Positions 63,163 to 64,000 of a DNA stretch of 64,000 nt are shown here, piece after piece (within the stretch, counting starts at the first letter, position 1; the number at the start of each line of letters is the position of its first letter). A program made the position numbers and the translations under genes. The notes beneath the pieces are model-generated. The model saw only the letters and a list, made by a program, of their open reading frames with translations, ran no database searches and was not told the DNA's origin. The DNA comes from Croceicoccus pelagius (GTDB taxonomy: Bacteria > Pseudomonadota > Alphaproteobacteria > Sphingomonadales > Sphingomonadaceae), in assembly GCF_001661915.1 (NCBI RefSeq), contig NZ_LYWY01000006.1, forward strand, positions 62,001 to 126,000, written 5' to 3'.

Positions 63163-64000
63163 TCAGACGAGTTCGCCCAGCATATCGGTCTTGTAACCGT
63201 CGAGCTTGCCGATCTCGCCTTCACGTACACGTTTGACCCAGTCAGGGTTCGCGATCAGCGCGCGGCCAACGGCGATGAGGTCGAATTCCTCGCGGTCCAG
63301 CCTTTCTTCCAGATCGCCCAGATCGCTTGTCGCATCGGTTTCCTGTCCGGCAAAGGCGCCAAAGAAGTCCTGCGACAGGCTGACCGAGCCAACCGAGATC
63401 GTCGGCACGCCCGTCAGCTTCTTGACCCAGCCTGCGAAGTTCAGGCCCTTATCGCCGTCAATCTCGGGGAACTCGGGCTCCCAGAACCGGCGCTGCGAAC
63501 AGTGCAGCATGTCCGCGCCTGCATCGACCAGCGGCTGTGTCCACGCGGCCAGTTCGTCAGGCGTGGTGGCAAGGCGGCGGGTATAGTCCTGCTGGCTCCA
63601 CTGGCTGATGCGCAGGAACAACGGCGTATCGCCGATCGCCTTGCGTACGGCGGAAACGACATCGGTGGCGAACCTGTTGCGGTCGACCAGCGTCGCGCCG
63701 CCCCATTCGTCGTCGCGCTGGTTGGTGCCGTCCCAGAAGAACTGGTCGATCAGGTAACCGTGCGCGCCATGCAGTTCGATGGCGTCGCATCCGATTTCCA
63801 CCGCCGCGCGGCAGGCATCGACATAAGCGTCGATGGTGTCGATGACGTCATTGCGGGTCATCGCCTGCCCATAGGGCTCGCCCGGCATGTAGAGGCCCGA
63901 AGGGCCTTCGGGCGTGCCGGGCCGCGGCTTGTCGGGGAACTGGCCGCGGACAAGGCCGGTATGCCAGATCTGCGGTGCGAACAGGCCGCCGGCGTCGTGG
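63163..64000 (-). CDS. NADH:flavin oxidoreductase, Old Yellow Enzyme family (5' end outside window)
   Basis: The frame runs from the stop at 63163 to the window edge, about 279 residues, and its start is cut off. AIELHGAHGYLIDQFFWD and TNQRDDEWGGATLVDRNRF are OYE-family segments with FMN contacts; AGADMLHCSQRRFWEP follows. These enzymes reduce alkenes of enones or oxidised lipids with NAD(P)H. It is presumably a stand-alone gene. Stop TGA 63165-63163 is followed by a hairpin-like GCCTGCGACG region of unclear use. Confidence 0.87.
   Translation of the reverse strand, partial: HDAGGLFAPQIWHTGLVRGQFPDKPRPGTPEGPSGLYMPGEPYGQAMTRNDVIDTIDAYVDACRAAVEIGCDAIELHGAHGYLIDQFFWDGTNQRDDEWGGATLVDRNRFATDVVSAVRKAIGDTPLFLRISQWSQQDYTRRLATTPDELAAWTQPLVDAGADMLHCSQRRFWEPEFPEIDGDKGLNFAGWVKKLTGVPTISVGSVSLSQDFFGAFAGQETDATSDLGDLEERLDREEFDLIAVGRALIANPDWVKRVREGEIGKLDGYKTDMLGELV

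Noticed and set aside
1-64000. tRNA, rRNA, CRISPR, prophage, insertion sequence or replication origin
   Set aside because: I looked for T-loop motifs, spaced repeats, transposase and integrase segments and clustered DnaA boxes and found none that I could support.

Overview
The window is a compact chromosomal segment of a GC-rich alphaproteobacterium, most likely of the order Sphingomonadales (an Erythrobacter/Novosphingobium-like genome). Several features point there: heme synthesis by the C4 route (5-aminolevulinate synthase, hemA), a PccR-type regulator with TTTGCAAA operators, an alphaproteobacterial SOS box (GTTC-N7-GTTC), an EcfG-like stress promoter motif (GGAAC-N18-GTT), and spermidine synthesis through carboxyspermidine enzymes. 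The family-level placement is inference. I see no tRNA, rRNA, CRISPR array, insertion sequence, integrase or prophage.

Layout. 1-3365: OsmC-like protein (cut by the window edge), acyl-CoA/propionyl-CoA carboxylase beta subunit and the divergent PccR-like regulator. 3372-7933: small membrane protein, S66 LD-carboxypeptidase, glutathione reductase, a gene remnant and pgi. 8008-11083: lepB-rnc-era and a YcxB-like protein. 11080-19057: MFS exporter, topA, a secreted protein of unknown family, dprA, plsY and divergent murI. 19058-23558: hemA with a structured leader, an LRR-like protein, nitronate monooxygenase and two tandem CPBP membrane proteases. 23610-29947: a polyamine locus with an ornithine-decarboxylase-like enzyme behind a structured leader, an HTH regulator with inverted-repeat operators, carboxynorspermidine decarboxylase, two small lipoproteins (one frameshifted) and carboxynorspermidine synthase. 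30136-38744: MAPEG protein, RNA methyltransferase, nnr, ilvD, small proteins, a DUF983 protein, a MocR regulator and a GFA-fold protein.

38852-44092: lipoprotein, cold-shock protein, N-formylglutamate amidohydrolase, ispE, a GIY-YIG nuclease gene bracketed by two inverted REP-like palindromes, a small membrane protein and ETF-ubiquinone oxidoreductase. 44231-49734: glycosylase-like protein, lytic transglycosylase, moaB, YcxB-like protein, an SOS-box-controlled SplB-like radical SAM protein and an unknown membrane-anchored protein. 49756-64000: dnaE, lolD-lolC, purF-SDR, a PilZ protein, cyclopropane fatty acid synthase, photolyase and PAP2 phosphatase around a two-way stress promoter, a YdjM-like hydrolase and the end of an OYE-family oxidoreductase gene.

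Most of the segment is housekeeping in short operons with overlapping starts and stops. The parts worth a second look are the GIY-YIG/REP cassette, the polyamine locus (leader RNA, regulator, Cys-rich lipoprotein), the SOS box and EcfG-like promoter in front of DNA-repair genes, and an unexplained structured intergenic stretch at 26287-26766. Three probable one-base frame breaks (near 28165, 42083 and 49148) occur in or beside G/C runs and may be assembly errors or true mutations.
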